Origin: Achatina immaculata
Taxonomy: Eukaryota; Mollusca; Gastropoda; Stylommatophora; Achatinidae
Direction of reading: 5' to 3'
Length of the DNA: 64,000 bases
Assembly: GCA_009760885.1 (NCBI GenBank)
Contig: CM019719.1
Location: 30,668,084-30,732,083, forward strand
The notes below the pieces were generated by a model. It was given only the letters and a program-made list of their open reading frames with translations. It was not told the DNA's origin and made no database searches. This document shows, one piece after another, positions 26,201 to 36,690 of this stretch; within the stretch, counting starts at the first letter, position 1; the number at the start of each line of letters is the position of its first letter. The position numbers and the translations under genes are program-made.

Positions 26201-29200
26201 CTGTCTCAGTCAGTTTATTGCCTCGTCTCCTTCCTCATATATCTTTCAGTGTTGAGGGGGACAAATAGACGTCTTGATAGGGCTCTGTGATTTGCTTCAT
26301 ATAATGGGATATTTAAGATTTCTGTAATTTTCTCCTTCCACCTGTTGCATGGGCAGCCCTTTCCTCTATTTCGTACCACTCTTGTTGTGAAGATTATCTG
26401 TGATATACTCTCTCTGGTGGTGGTCAGGTAATGTGGTAGAACCATTTAGTTTGTTTCTGGATGTAGTGTAAAACTGATGTTACTCAAATTCTTGCCTTGA
26501 AGATGTCATTTCTGATTCTGTCTCTTCTTGTTAAATTATTTTTTCTCCTTAAACATCTCATATCTTTGATGGTGTTTACCCTTTTATTTTTAGCCAATAG
26601 TGTCCATGTTTGACACAGCACAGTCTGAAAGAAAATTGTATTACACAGTGCTGATTTTATTTCAGTTGCGACATACTTGTTTTTCGGAAAGGTGTCAAAT
26701 GTCCAGTGGTCTGATTTGCTTTATTGCACCTGTTTTCAACTTCAGCACTAATTATCCCAGAAAAAAATTCTGCTACAGTTCTCTAAAATCATAGGTTTGC
26801 TACTGAAAATGCCCATAATGTAAAGTCATAGTTTCCTAGTCTCACTTGAAAAATTTCCACATTGCTCAAATTGTTCTGCCATAGGAACTGGATTTTAGAA
26901 TGCAGTTCTTAATGATCTTATGTGATTGTGTGCATTTTAATATTTCAGATCCTATGGAAGATCAGTTTGCAAAACGAAAGGAGGCCAAGAAGGAGAGAGT
27001 TGCAAAGAATGAGCTTCAAAGATTGAGAAACATTGCAAGGGCACAGAAGACAAAAGGTAAAGTTTTTGTTTTTTGTTTTTTAATTTGTATGTGCTTCCAT
27101 CCACATTCAGCTCTGGCGTTATCAGTAATACAAGGGATAATTTTTGCATGAATATTGTGTTTCTTTTAATACATTGACACCTGTATGAATAAATGTACCC
27201 AGATGTGCTTCATCTTGCAGAAGGATATTCTTTTTTCAATACTTTACTTAAGTTAATCACGTGTTCTATCTTCAGGGACATCTTACTATAAATGTCATGT
27301 ATTATGTCTTCGAATGTAACACCTTATATAAATATAAGTGTCATGTGCTGTCTTCAGAGGCAACACCTGATATCACATGTTAGCAAATGTCAGGTACCAG
27401 TTTTTATGTCTTGGTTGCTTAGGCCAGTGATTCCCAATGATTGTTAAATCAGCCGATAATCACATGTTGCTTCACTGTATTTCAGTTCCAGGTGTTGGCC
27501 TGACACCGACAGAGCAGCCATCCAAGGATCACTTGTCAAAGGCCCTTGCTGTTGCCTACAAGTCTACAGCTTCTATAGGCAGATTCACAGAGAAGCTTCC
27601 AAAGGAGAAACCCACAAAGTTCTCTGGCAAGAAGAGAAAGGTTTGTAACAAAGTGTATCTCCAGCTTGTATTATGTTTTGTGGGAACTGTGCAGCCCCAG
27701 AAGCCCAAAGAAAGAGCTTGGAGTTATAGAAAGTGCTAGAAATGAAGGTATATTTTAAAAAAAAAAAACATGTTATGTACTTTATATATACTTTCAAAGT
27801 ATATATCTTTTTTTTTTTTTTCATCACTGTATAAATTGAGGTCATGTTGAAAGCTAACAGAGTTCAGCATATAAAAAGTCTAGTGTCAGTTTTTTTGTTC
27901 TCCTTTATGGCTCAGAAACATGGAAGACTATAGCAGAAGTAAATGAATGTTTTTGAAAGCGGTGGGGTCATACATTTAGAAAAACTGCTCAGAAGTTGGC
28001 TAAGTAATGGGGATATTATTAATGATAAAAGTAAGAGCTAGGAATCATTAGAACTAAGTTCTCAGAAGCTGCAGAATGTAGAAAATTAGCTATAAGAAAA
28101 AGATGAATCTTTGAAGATTTCATGAGAAGACCAGACTAAGAGAACCTGATAGTCTCTGGAACATAATTTGTTTTCTTCTTCGTACGCATTTCCTGTCTGT
28201 ATCTGCAGTCCTGTCTCATGGATACTGGTTTTTTTTTTTTGTAACTCATGTATGGAACTTTAGAGTTTATCTTCTTTGCTGGTTTTACTGGACCTGTAAC
28301 TGCTTCTCAGTCTCATCGTTGGTACAGTTTTGGAGATTGCGTTCCACAATTTGGGGCACCTGGGAGCGTGTACAAAGCAGTAGTAGTAGTAGTACCAACT
28401 TTTAAACTTTGTATTCATGTGACTTCAGAGTCGGCTGTGTCCTTTTCAGAGATTGAATATGGTGACATGTTCCTTTTTGTTTAGCATATGATAGTCATCA
28501 TGTAGTGGTGTTTGTGGCTTCCTGTAAGTTTTTATCATACTTTTCTTCTGATTATGGGTGATCGGTATGTCTGGTTACTTCATTTCAGTGCTCTCTTTGG
28601 CCAGACGGTCAGCTTTCTCATTGCCTGGTATACCACAGTGGGATGGATCCACTGCAAGGTGTCTCTGTATCATGAGCCAATTTTTGACAAGGCATCCTTA
28701 AGATCTGGTAGTTTGTTGCACTGAAGAGCTTCTAGTACCAATCTTGCATCTGTGAGAACTACTATGGGACATGTATCAGTTCTGGAGTCTGATAGTTTTT
28801 CAGCTGCGGCAATAATTGCCCTAACTTCTGCATCATAGTTGTTGCAGTATTTTCTAGTGGGTATGGAAATCTTGTCAGTGGTGGTGTTTGAATATTCAGT
28901 ATGTGCTCCTACCCCTCCATTCTTTATGTTATTATGTGCAGATCCATCTGTATACACACTTATCTAGGTGTCACATGGATATTTGTCATGTAGCACACTA
29001 AGTGTGGCTGTTGATCTTACAGGACTGCTTTGCATCTCACCATTCTGCACACCTTTCATTTCAGTTTGAATAGTTATTTGTGTATAATCTTTTTTCCATG
29101 CTTTGGTACAATGATACTGGAGGACTACAGTTGGAAGGTCAGGTATCAGCTTACGCATATGCTTGGCCTGATGAATGAAGCTGCTTCTTTTAAGCTATCT

Positions 29201-32200
29201 TAATGCCAAGTTATTGAATCTCTCCTTCAAGGAATGGCCTACAGAGCTGATAATTTTTTTTTAAAACAGTGTAGACCAGAAATGGTGATTACCAAAATCA
29301 GCTCTTCACATTGTGCATTGTAGCTGCATTTATTGTTATAAATTTTCATGGCCATGTTGTTTTAATAGTGATCATTGTATTACATCGAGAGACTAATTGT
29401 AGTGAAACTGAGGTAGTTTAGTAGAAGACTGCAGTGGTTTTTGTGATGGGTGAAATTGCACAAAATCATTGACTGCAGAATTATTTCTGATGGATGAGAG
29501 ACTTTATTGATTGCTTCTTGACTGAAAAAAAGACAATTTTTTAAAAATTGGTGATGAAAAAAAAATGATGACTTGGGTCTTGAATACCATGTCTTTCATT
29601 TACTTTTCTTAAAAATAACACTAAATAATAGACAGATTAGGAAGCTTTGTTAACACTCAGGTAATGGAATGGTTAGTGTGCTCACCTCTCCTGGCAAAGA
29701 TCAGCGGTTTGATGCTAGAAACACCTGACTTCTTTCCCAGCTAAGGAAAATGAGAAGTGGCAAAGTGTGATACTACCACATTACTCTCTGGTGTAATGAC
29801 AGGTCAAAGAAGTTATGAACATTAACACCGTATTTCCCCCCCCCCCCCCCCCCCCCCTCCTCTGGTCTCTGAAAGCATAAAGTCTAGCATCAGTTATAAT
29901 ATGTTTCATCATCATCATCAGGTGCCATGTCAACTGCCGTTGGTTATTGTTTCTCCATTGTACCCAATCCTCCGTGCAGGCTGTAAGTTCAGTTGGTGAT
30001 CTCATCTCACATCAACTTGTCAAACTATTCAGTATCATTTTTCTTGGCCTTACCCTGGCTGTTTTTCCTTATGTTTTTCCTTGTTACTGTATTTTCAATA
30101 CCGTCTTATGAAAGTACATTGTCTCTATCTTTTTATTTTGACAAGATTTTTTGTCTCTCCCTCTCTTCTCATACATTCTCATTAATAATCTTTCCTGTCC
30201 AAGGAATTCAAAGCATTCTTTGATAAACCATGTGTCTGTTGCTTCCAATGAATTTTGTGTAGACCTGCCTAGTGTCCATGATTCACTTCCACATAATAAT
30301 ATAGCACTTTAGGATCTGTTTTTTAACCTTCATTGATAAGGATGCATCGCATAATATACATGTTTAGATTTGATTAACAGTCACAAGTTTGTTTTTTTTT
30401 TTTTTTTGTACGTGTTTTGATTTACTAACAAATAAGAAGTGTAACACCAGTGAATCTGTGAAACTTTCAGTTTGAGCCATCAATTGGAAACCTTATACAA
30501 GAAAAGGAGAAACAACTACAATTGCTAGACATCAGTGCCAAGAAGATCCCCAAAATTGACATCACCAAGGCAGCGAACCGAGCCCTGAGAGAAAGCGAAG
30601 AACAGAGGTGAGAAAACTTTATGTGGCTTTTATGTGTGAAACATCCTCAGGCCCGCATTACCCTGCATGCTTTGATGAGCTTGTTAAGATCCGTCCCAAA
30701 GTGTTTCGGATTATGTATTTGGCCTTTCACATCCGCTTCTGAAATATTTGGAAAATTAATCCTGTCAGCTTTTCGTGAGCTATTTGTAGTCAGAGATCAG
30801 CAGTTACCGTATTTGTTATTGATTAACCTCATTGGTAAGCTAGCACATTATATGGGCCAGATTTTCCATTGCTAAAGTCATTAGCTCTGTACATTATATA
30901 TGGGGTAGCCCCATATCTTAAACATTCAGAGTAGAACTGTACTGCCATGTGGTATTTTTGGCATGTTTTTTTTCCACTGGAAACATATTGCTAAGGAGAT
31001 TAATAAAAGTCCAGGCAAAGATAGTTGTGAAATTCAAACCTTTCACTGTTATCTTGAAGTTTTTTTTATATTTTTTCTTTTTCTTTTAATTTAGCCTTGA
31101 AAGGATTTAGTTGTCATTTTTCCTGTGAAGCAGTTTCCCCATCATTGTCATGTATGGCCAGCATTTCTTTGACATTTTTATACTTTCCAGCAGTGGTAAT
31201 TGAACATTCTCTTAGGGCCAGAATTCTCCTATATCTCTGTATTGACCTCTTAGTTTCTGCTAGCTTTCTAATAGTCCCTTAGTCTGTTTAATTTCAGGAT
31301 GTTATATGAAACTTGTATGGTAACTAGAATGTTACCACAAAGAAGCTTGTAGAATTCTAGAATGTTACCACAAAGATGCTTGTAGAATTCTAGAATGTTA
31401 CCACAAAGAAGCTTGTAGAATTTTAGAATGTTACCACAAAGATGCTTGTAGAATTCTAGAATGTTTCCACAAAGATGCTTGTAGAACTCTAGAATGTTAC
31501 CACAAAGATGCTTGTAGAATTCTAGAATGTTACCACAAAGATGCTTGTAGAACTCTAGAATGTTACTACAAAGATGCTTGTAGAACTCTAGAATGTTACC
31601 ACAAAGATGCTTGTAGAATTCTGGAATGTTACCACAAAGATGCTTGTAGAATTCTAGAGACTTGTAGAATTTCCTTTTCTAATTATTTATGTAAGGTGAC
31701 AAGATGTTTGACTAGCCATGAGTAGGTATAGTTCTATATTTTATCACCCATCTTCCTTGGTGGTCCACCTTGCTTGTTCTGTAGATGCGTCCACACCTAG
31801 GTACCAGTCTGTCACATATTTGCGGCCAATGAATGCATTCTTTCGATCTTAGTCTGAGTTCTTTGGAGTTGGTATCCCTGATGCGTCACCCTTGACTCGG
31901 TTGGTTTTGTTGCAAGTTTCAATGACAATTCCTTCTTCTTCCCCCCCCCCCCCCATCTAGATTGCCTCTAGGTGGGTCTTAGGATAAAGCTGTTAGTCTT
32001 ATGCCCAACTCCCAGTTCAGAATATGTGACGAATCAAGATCCACCATATGCCACACTTTTAAAAAAAATGCATCAGTTAAATTAGGTGTGACCCACCATA
32101 TTCTACACCTAATGTAACTGATGCCTTTCTTTTTTTATTTTCACCTCCCCAAGATCTTCATGCTTCATCATCAGCCTAAGTTTGTTTTTTTTTTTTTACT

Positions 32201-32504
32201 CACATTGAGATCAACATCCAGCCAACCTTCTTGAGAATATTGCATCTATTACAAGTCACAATTCATGATTTTAAGCACGCCCAGATATGTTTATCACAAG
32301 AAAGTCCTCTTCTGTTTGGTAGGGGAAAGCACATTTGCTTGGCTTCTGCTGCCATCACTTCTGTTTGTTTTTCCCCCAACCCTCAGGTACCTGGAGAAAC
32401 AGAACAAGAAGACTCCCAAGAAACAGAAAGGAAACAACTCCTTCATGTCAAAGGGAAGGAAAGGTGGAGGTAATAAAAAAAGCAGAGGAAAGAGAAAGAA
32501 ATAA
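17051..32504 (+). CDS. RRS1: RRS1, ribosome biogenesis regulatory protein homolog (10 exons, 334 aa)
   Basis: Join 17051-17205, 18257-18329, 20631-20669, 21678-21716, 23684-23785, 25044-25122, 26949-27056, 27486-27640, 30471-30607, 32387-32504. All junctions are GT-AG and keep frame. Rrs1 acts in the nucleolus with Rpf2 to bring the 5S RNP (5S rRNA, RPL5, RPL11) into pre-60S particles. Family blocks in order: VELIDLDEGVLLASNEN, ALFNSLWQLP, LPREKPIPKKKPLTKWQEYA, MVWDEVTKQYKPRWGYQRA, DDTKDWLIEVPENADPMEDQ, FAKRKEAKKERVAKNE, STASIGRFTEKLPKEKP, then a lysine-rich tail like the nucleolar-signal tails of the family. The human protein is 365 aa. An in-frame upstream ATG (16946) would add 35 residues unlike the family and is not preferred. 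TTTCCG motifs just upstream could be ETS-type promoter sites. Confidence 0.95.
18257..18329 (+). CDS. RRS1: RRS1 exon 2
   Basis: Acceptor CTTCAG. Completes an Arg and encodes QNTEETLRESTRDATQALFN then SLWQ; donor GTGACT. An AG four bases downstream would shift the frame and is rejected. Confidence 0.92.
18540..18830 (-). mobile_element. Possible decayed LINE fragment in RRS1 intron 2
   Basis: Minus-strand reading gives weak LINE C-terminal text (RGLESIIEGKVENEERI). Many stops. Confidence 0.35.
19148..19460 (+). repeat. Interspersed repeat X, copy 2
   Basis: Nearly full-length. It opens GTTCTTTGGAGCCGATGCAG, has a central GACTCCACCACCATGAGG and a 3' block GCTGTGAGTCATC. In RRS1 intron 2. Confidence 0.65.
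19800..20403 (-). repeat. Interspersed repeat Y, copy 1
   Basis: Minus-strand unit of about 600 bp shared with 41785-42293. Includes a 158-codon frame starting MKPMNPGCDKPMGLYNNGYQ that is conserved with copy 2 for about 45 residues. No known protein is recognised. Confidence 0.6.
20631..20669 (+). CDS. RRS1: RRS1 exon 3 (39 bp)
   Basis: Thirteen codons, LPIEQTEGTYVVT, matching the conserved 'LPTERVEEAIVAR' position of the family. Acceptor CCATTTACAG, donor GTAAGC. The last 16 bases and the donor are the first unit of a minisatellite. Confidence 0.88.
20654..21013. repeat. Minisatellite seeded on the RRS1 exon 3 splice donor, 68-73-bp unit, 5 copies
   Basis: Each unit starts CTTATGTTGTGACAGTAAGC, i.e. 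the end of exon 3 plus its donor, at 20656, 20729, 20802, 20873 and 20941. Copy 1 is the real junction; copies 2-5 are intronic. The donor sequence ACA|GTAAGC is unchanged in all five. Confidence 0.95.
21463..21600 (-). repeat. tRNA-derived SINE fragment in RRS1 intron 3
   Basis: Minus-strand match to the SINE at 53006 (TTAGTGCCCATATTTTCCAC and CTACAGCCTGGGTG in plus orientation) with internal deletion. Confidence 0.65.
21678..21716 (+). CDS. RRS1: RRS1 exon 4 (39 bp)
   Basis: Encodes LPEPKIWLPREKP after a long T-tract acceptor; donor GTAAGA. Confidence 0.92.
21840..22110 (+). repeat. Possible second SINE-like repeat in RRS1 intron 4
   Basis: A tRNA-like start (CACTTGCTTGCTGACCCAG then CAGTTTCCACAC) followed by ATGGATACCAGGGTTAAC. 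Only one clear copy in the window. Confidence 0.35.
23325..23455 (-). mobile_element. LINE-C 3' tail, short copy
   Basis: Matches the 3' end of the RNase H LINE at 28150 (TATCTGCAGTCCTGTCTC), ending in a (GAA)n tail on the minus strand. Confidence 0.65.
23684..23785 (+). CDS. RRS1: RRS1 exon 5
   Basis: 34 codons from IPKKKPLTKWQEYARNKG to MVWDEVTK; acceptor TTTACAG, donor GTACGT. Confidence 0.95.
23985..24130. repeat. Minisatellite, ~45-50-bp unit, ~3 copies
   Basis: Units contain GGGAAGCAAGAGT and TTGTTGAGTCAAGGG; RRS1 intron 5. Confidence 0.8.
25044..25122 (+). CDS. RRS1: RRS1 exon 6
   Basis: Encodes QYKPRWGYQRASDD and KDWLIEVPENA, ending with the first base of an Asp codon; acceptor TTTTACTAG, donor GTAGAA. 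Confidence 0.95.
26080..26200 (+). repeat. Interspersed repeat X, partial copy 3
   Basis: Shares GGTCAGCTGTGGTTCACCAG and adjoining sequence with other X copies; truncated and diverged. Confidence 0.45.
26190..26450 (-). pseudogene. LINE ORF C-terminus fragment in RRS1 intron 6
   Basis: A 76-codon minus frame with RNRGKGCPCNRWKEKITEIL and YEANHRALSRRLF, fitting the C-terminal 'GRGRPxxRWxD...L.EA...A.DR..WR' pattern of animal LINEs. Confidence 0.55.
26949..27056 (+). CDS. RRS1: RRS1 exon 7
   Basis: Encodes PMEDQFAKRKEAKKERVAKN and ELQRLRNIARAQKTK; acceptor ATTTCAG, donor GTAAAG, split Val codon. Confidence 0.95.
27486..27640 (+). CDS. RRS1: RRS1 exon 8
   Basis: Encodes PGVGLTPTEQPSKDHLSKAL through STASIGRFTEKLPKEKP to GKKRK; acceptor TATTTCAG, donor GTTTGT. 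Confidence 0.95.
27885..28065 (+). mobile_element. Decayed LINE RT C-terminal fragment in RRS1 intron 8
   Basis: Plus-strand LLYGSETWKTI matches the 'LLYGSETWxL' block of LINE RTs; the rest is decayed. Confidence 0.55.
28150..29160 (-). mobile_element. RNase H-bearing LINE (family C) 3' part in RRS1 intron 8
   Basis: The minus strand holds an RNase H domain (28957-28670) and a 3' region ending near 28160 in a (GAA)n-like tail shared with 23325-23455. Truncated on the 5' side. Confidence 0.7.
28670..28957 (-). pseudogene. LINE RNase H domain
   Basis: A 95-codon frame with the RNase H acidic residues in order: YTDGSAHNN (first Asp), DAEVRAI (Glu), VVLTDARLVLEAL (second Asp). The domain degrades RNA in RNA-DNA hybrids. 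It is truncated by a stop, and upstream text (LPTVVLQYHCTKAW) suggests the parent ORF2. It lies antisense inside RRS1 intron 8 and is not a host RNase H gene. Confidence 0.75.
29655..29836 (+). repeat. tRNA-derived SINE copy in RRS1 intron 8
   Basis: Follows the 53006 SINE from GGAATGGTTAGTGTGCTCAC to CATTAACACCGTATTTCC, then a C tract. Confidence 0.75.
29905..30330 (-). mobile_element. LINE-A 3' end in RRS1 intron 8
   Basis: The minus strand ends with (GAT)n at 29905. It matches 47610 and 60780, including the LRIPWT-type region near 30190-30220. Confidence 0.75.
30471..30607 (+). CDS. RRS1: RRS1 exon 9
   Basis: Encodes FEPSIGNLIQEKEKQLQLLD to RALRESEEQ plus two bases; acceptor ACTTTCAG, donor GTGAGA. 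Confidence 0.93.
31324..31665. repeat. Minisatellite, 33-bp unit, 10 copies
   Basis: Unit resembles TAGAATGTTACCACAAAGAT plus GCTTGTAGAATTC. Several junctions read TTCTAGAA. RRS1 intron 9. Confidence 0.95.
32387..32504 (+). CDS. RRS1: RRS1 exon 10 with stop
   Basis: Acceptor CCCTCAG. Encodes a basic tail (KKTPKKQKGNNSF, GRKGGGNKKSRGKRKK) and TAA at 32502. Confidence 0.93.
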
Positions 32505-32545
32505 ATTCACTGAAAATTATATATTTTTTTTGTTGCACTAAGGGA

Positions 32546-32551
32546 AATAAA
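32546..32551 (+). promoter_or_regulatory. Candidate RRS1 polyadenylation signal
   Basis: AATAAA 42 bp after the stop; a second AATAAA is at 32596. A LINE tail starts near 32605, so the 3' end borders a transposon. Confidence 0.6.
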
Positions 32552-32604
32552 CATGAATACACGTAGGAAGAAGTTCATTGGTTTTATTTTATGTAAATAA
32601 ATGC

Positions 32605-33035
32605 GTACACAGACTATCTATCTAAGTGCCATGCCACAGACGATCATTTCTATCCACAATTCCCTGTCTTTTGCATTGATTATGAGATCTGCTGGTGACT
32701 TTCTTCCTAGCCACACTGACAGCTCATCAAATAACTTCTCTCTCTGTCTTCCTCTGTCTCTTCTTCCTTCAATTTTTCCACTTGTTTCCTCTTCTCAGGA
32801 AATGTCCTATAAATCTCGCTTGTCTGCCTCTGATCTTTGCTATAATTTGCTTTTTAACTCCAGCCTCTCTTAAGACCTCATCATTGGTTTTCTTGGCTGT
32901 CCATGGTACCTTCAACATCCTTCTTATAAACCACATTTCTATGGCCTCCATTTCTTGCTGTGCTCTCTTATTCATAGACTATGCTTCACACCCACAAAAC
33001 AAAATTGGTTCGATGTAACATTTAAGTATTCAAAA
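32605..33035 (-). pseudogene. LINE-A ORF C-terminus just after RRS1
   Basis: Minus frame 32975-32769 reads EAIEMWFIRRMLKVPWTAKK then KIRGRQARFIGHFLRR, typical LINE RT C-terminus. It continues to a decayed 3' end near 32605. Confidence 0.75.
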
Positions 33036-33339
33036 TCTTGTTTTCATACACAGGCTATAAACATTCTGAACAACAATGTATGTAAACGCTATATGTGCAT
33101 TATATATCATATATTCATGAACAGATTTTATGTTAGCATAACATATATTAACATAAGAAACAGCACATAATCTAGCCTCCAATGAACACTGACAAGGAGC
33201 TGTAACTGCTTACATGAAAATATGTTACAGAGTAACAGCTACATATTATGAACAGTGAAACTACACATCGCCATTGCAGTAATGTATAACTGAGTCCACA
33301 ATTGGGTAGTGAAATGCTGTGGGGGGGGGGGGGGATTAA

Positions 33340-33530
33340 AAGGTGGAATCAGTATTAGCAGATCAGACACTGGAAGAATAAGAATTGGAATTAATTTCAA
33401 CAGGTCAAACACTAGAATAATAATAATTGGAATCAATTTTTAACAGGTCAGATACTGGAAGAATAAGAATCGGAATCAATTTTAATGGGTCAAGCCCTGG
33501 AAACATAAGAATTGGAATCAATTTTAATGT
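33340..33530. repeat. Minisatellite, ~43-bp unit, ~4-5 copies
   Basis: Units contain GGAATCAATTTTAACAGGTC and ACTGGAAGAATAAGAA. Confidence 0.85.
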
Positions 33531-33649
33531 AGGGGAAAAAAAAAGTTTATTATAGTAACAAGACCAAAAACAAAAGTAACATTTTTGTTGCAAAAACGTA
33601 AAGCCTTTTCCGTATCATTTTTACATTAAAACGTCTATCCCCAGTTTTA

Positions 33650-33965
33650 TGGCAGTGACGGGAGGGGGGGGGTGAGATGATGTCCACTCTAGCAGTCAGC
33701 AATCCATAACTTCAGGATGGATGAACCATAGCTGAAGACTGTCCCATCTCTCCATTGATACCCCCACCCCAATGCCATGCCTAGCCTAGCCTGGCTAATG
33801 GGGCAGGGATTGCCATATTCTGCTAAAAAAAAAGTCCCCCCCCCCCCACTTTTTGCTCCATTTAGGGACTTGAAAAAAAATAGTTACTGTAGACTACTCC
33901 CTGCCACAAACACTCTTGTCCTTCATCATCTTCACTGCATCGGCTGCAGAGAACACCAAGCTTGC
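33650..33965 (-). repeat. Interspersed repeat X, copy 4
   Basis: Minus orientation. Ends CATCGGCTGCAGAGAAC in plus sense, the complement of the family start; central homopolymers are expanded. Confidence 0.6.
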
Positions 33966-35112
33966 AGTTCCAGGGAAGAAGAAGAAGACAGCAGTGACTG
34001 CCCACCCCTGACAAGACACACACACTCCATGACGGGAAGATTTAGGATTGGTCAGTGAACAAAACAAAAATTTCAGATACTGAAAACTAAACAACTGAAA
34101 GCCAAGATATCCAGAGAAAAAAAACAATGCTAAATTAAAAGAAATACACTGTGTGTATCAACTCTTTCCCATTCTACCTTCAAAATTACTTCATGCAAAA
34201 GTTTTTAAGAAAAAAGCAACTAAGTTATCATTTAATGAATAAAACAAAACAGTATACAAAAGGCAGAGCAAAAATATAACCTAATGAAACAGAATAAGAA
34301 AAAAGTGAAACTGGAACTCTAACTGGTATTAACAGGTCTTTACTTCTTGGAAATAGGTTAAAGGTCATAATAGCCTAAAGTAATGTATGCACCTCAATAT
34401 ATTCCCACTGATATTATATCCATTTGCATATATTTACATGCTAATATCACATGTAAAGAGTATAGAAATAATAAGTGGCACATTAAAAAAAAAATCTGCA
34501 CTTTTGTGTATGAAGAGTTATGAAAACTCAAATTCTGAAGAAGAAAAAAAAAAGCCTTTCTATGCAAGAATACTTTTGCAAGAATACTTTTGTTATGTAA
34601 ATTTCATGCACAACCGTTGCAGACATTTTCTAAAAACATTTGAATTTCAAAACAACTACACTGACTCATAGCTGGTTATGAAATCTACAGAGAGTCAGCC
34701 AACAGTCACACTTTATTTATAGAAATATTACTGTAAAAGAAATTTGTACTGAAATAACCAGTTTTTGAGTAAAAGTTTAGCCAGCTATTTAGAAACAAGA
34801 ATTCTTATACACACTATAAAAACCTTACAAAATATCATCTCAATACAGAAAACAAACCCACCATTCCACCTGAGTACTTTTTAGCAATACTCTGAAAAAC
34901 AAAAACTCAAGGACATGAGCATAGATATAAATTTCAATTTATATTTCAGATAAAATCAGTTATAAAAGGTGCAATGACTCAGTGCTGTGGCAAAACCACT
35001 GGTTAATAAATGAACTAACAAAATCTACTGATTATCTTATATATGCCCTACAGATTTCATGAAATAAATCTATGATTTTGTTTATCATGAATCAGCAATT
35101 ATATTGATTAAT
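33966..35112. other. Intergenic sequence, nothing recognised
   Basis: AT-rich; only short poly-A runs seen. Confidence 0.4.
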
Positions 35113-35458
35113 GCACTACTCTGGGGTGGGGGTGGGGAGGCCAAAGATGCTGTCCACTTTGACAATCAATGACCCATAGCTGACATGCTAGTGTCAGATT
35201 TGTCAAACCATTGCTGACCAGGAACCCATTCCCACATCAGTTGGTACCCCTAGTAAAAGGCCTTGTCTGGCTAATGGGACAGGGATCACCACCATAGTCC
35301 CTATGGTGGTGGAGTCTGCTAAAGAAGTACTGCACACCCCCTGCTTTTTTAGCCTGCACTCAGGGACTGACAAAAACAGCCGCCATGACCCGCTCCCAAA
35401 CCAACACAATGCAGCGCCTCAATATCTTCACCACATGGCCGGCAAAGAACACTTATAC
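35113..35458 (-). repeat. Interspersed repeat X, copy 5 (most complete)
   Basis: Reverse complement runs from GTTCTTTGCCGGCCATGTGG through GAGCGGGTCATGGCGG and GACTCCACCACCATAGG to GCTATGGGTCATTGATTGTC. Confidence 0.65.
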
Positions 35459-35724
35459 ATTTGCTGGTTATTTATGCATTAGCCAGCATGGAGCAAATTA
35501 TTAGTTTATGCCTTATCCCAAGAGTGAAGTAACAATCCCATCAGTTAATAAATGTTGGCCATAACTAACAAAAATTACTGTTTATAAATGCCCTACAGCT
35601 TTCGTAGGACACATAAATTTATGACTTATGTTCAGTAGAGAAGCTCATTTTGTCTTAGTTCTTTCTAACATTTGTGAGTATCTGCTATGAATTATATATA
35701 TCTTTCCATTCTGTTTGGCTGATT

Positions 35725-36690
35725 GTAAGTGATGAGGTTTTCTTGGTCAAAACTGATGCTCTGTTGGTCATAAGTGATGATCTACTGGCCATGAGTGGGG
35801 GGGTTTTGTTGGTCATAAGTGATAGTTTACTGGCCATGAGTGGGGAGGTTTTGTTGGTCATAAGTGATGGTTTACTGGCCATGAGTGGGGAGGTTTTGTT
35901 GGTCATTACTGATGCTCTGTTGGTCATAAGTGATGATATACTGGCCATGAGTGGGGAGGTTTTCTTGGTCATAAGTGATGCTGGCCATGAGTGGGGAGGT
36001 TTTGTTGGTCATAAGTGATGATCTACTGGCCATGAGTGGGGAGGTTTTCTTGGTCATAAGTGATGCTGGCCATGAGTGGGGAGGTTTTCTTGGTCATAAG
36101 TGATGCTCTGTTGGTCATAAGTGATGATCTACTGGCCATGAATGGGGAGGTTTTGTTGGTCATAAGTGATGCTCTGCTGGCCATAAATGGGGAGGTTTTC
36201 TTGGTCATAAGTGATGCTGGCCATGAATGGGGAGGTTTTGTTGGTCATAACTGATGCTCTGTTGGTCATAAGAGATGCTCTACTGGCTATGAGTGGGGAG
36301 GTTTTGTTGGTCATAAGTGATGCTATGTTGGTCATAAGTGATGATCTACTGGCCATGAGTGGGGAGGTTTTCTTGGTCATAAGTGATGCTCTGTCAGTCA
36401 TAAGTGATGCTCTACTGGCCATGAATAGGGAGGTTTTCTTGGTCATAAGTGATGATCTACTGGCCAGGAGTGGGGAGGTTTTGTTGGTCATAAGTGATGC
36501 TCTACTGGCCATGAGTGGGGAGGTTTTCTTGGTCATAAGTGATGCTCTACTGGCCAAAAATGGTGAGGTTTTTTTGGTCATAAGTGATGCTTTGTTGGTC
36601 ATAAGGGATGCTCTGTTAGTCATAGCTGATGTGCTTTTAACCAGGAGTAGTGAAGTTTTATTGGTTGAAGCAGTCTTGTTGGCCTAAGTC
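35725..36690. repeat. Higher-order minisatellite with 21-bp and 45-bp modules
   Basis: Built from TTGGTCATAAGTGATGCTCTG (21 bp) and a 45-bp form that inserts CTACTGGCCATGAGTGGGG and AGGTTTT. Both lengths are multiples of three, so open frames persist on both strands (LVISDALLAMSGEV one way, MTNKTSPLMASRSS the other). No start, splice or promoter context supports a gene. Confidence 0.95.
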
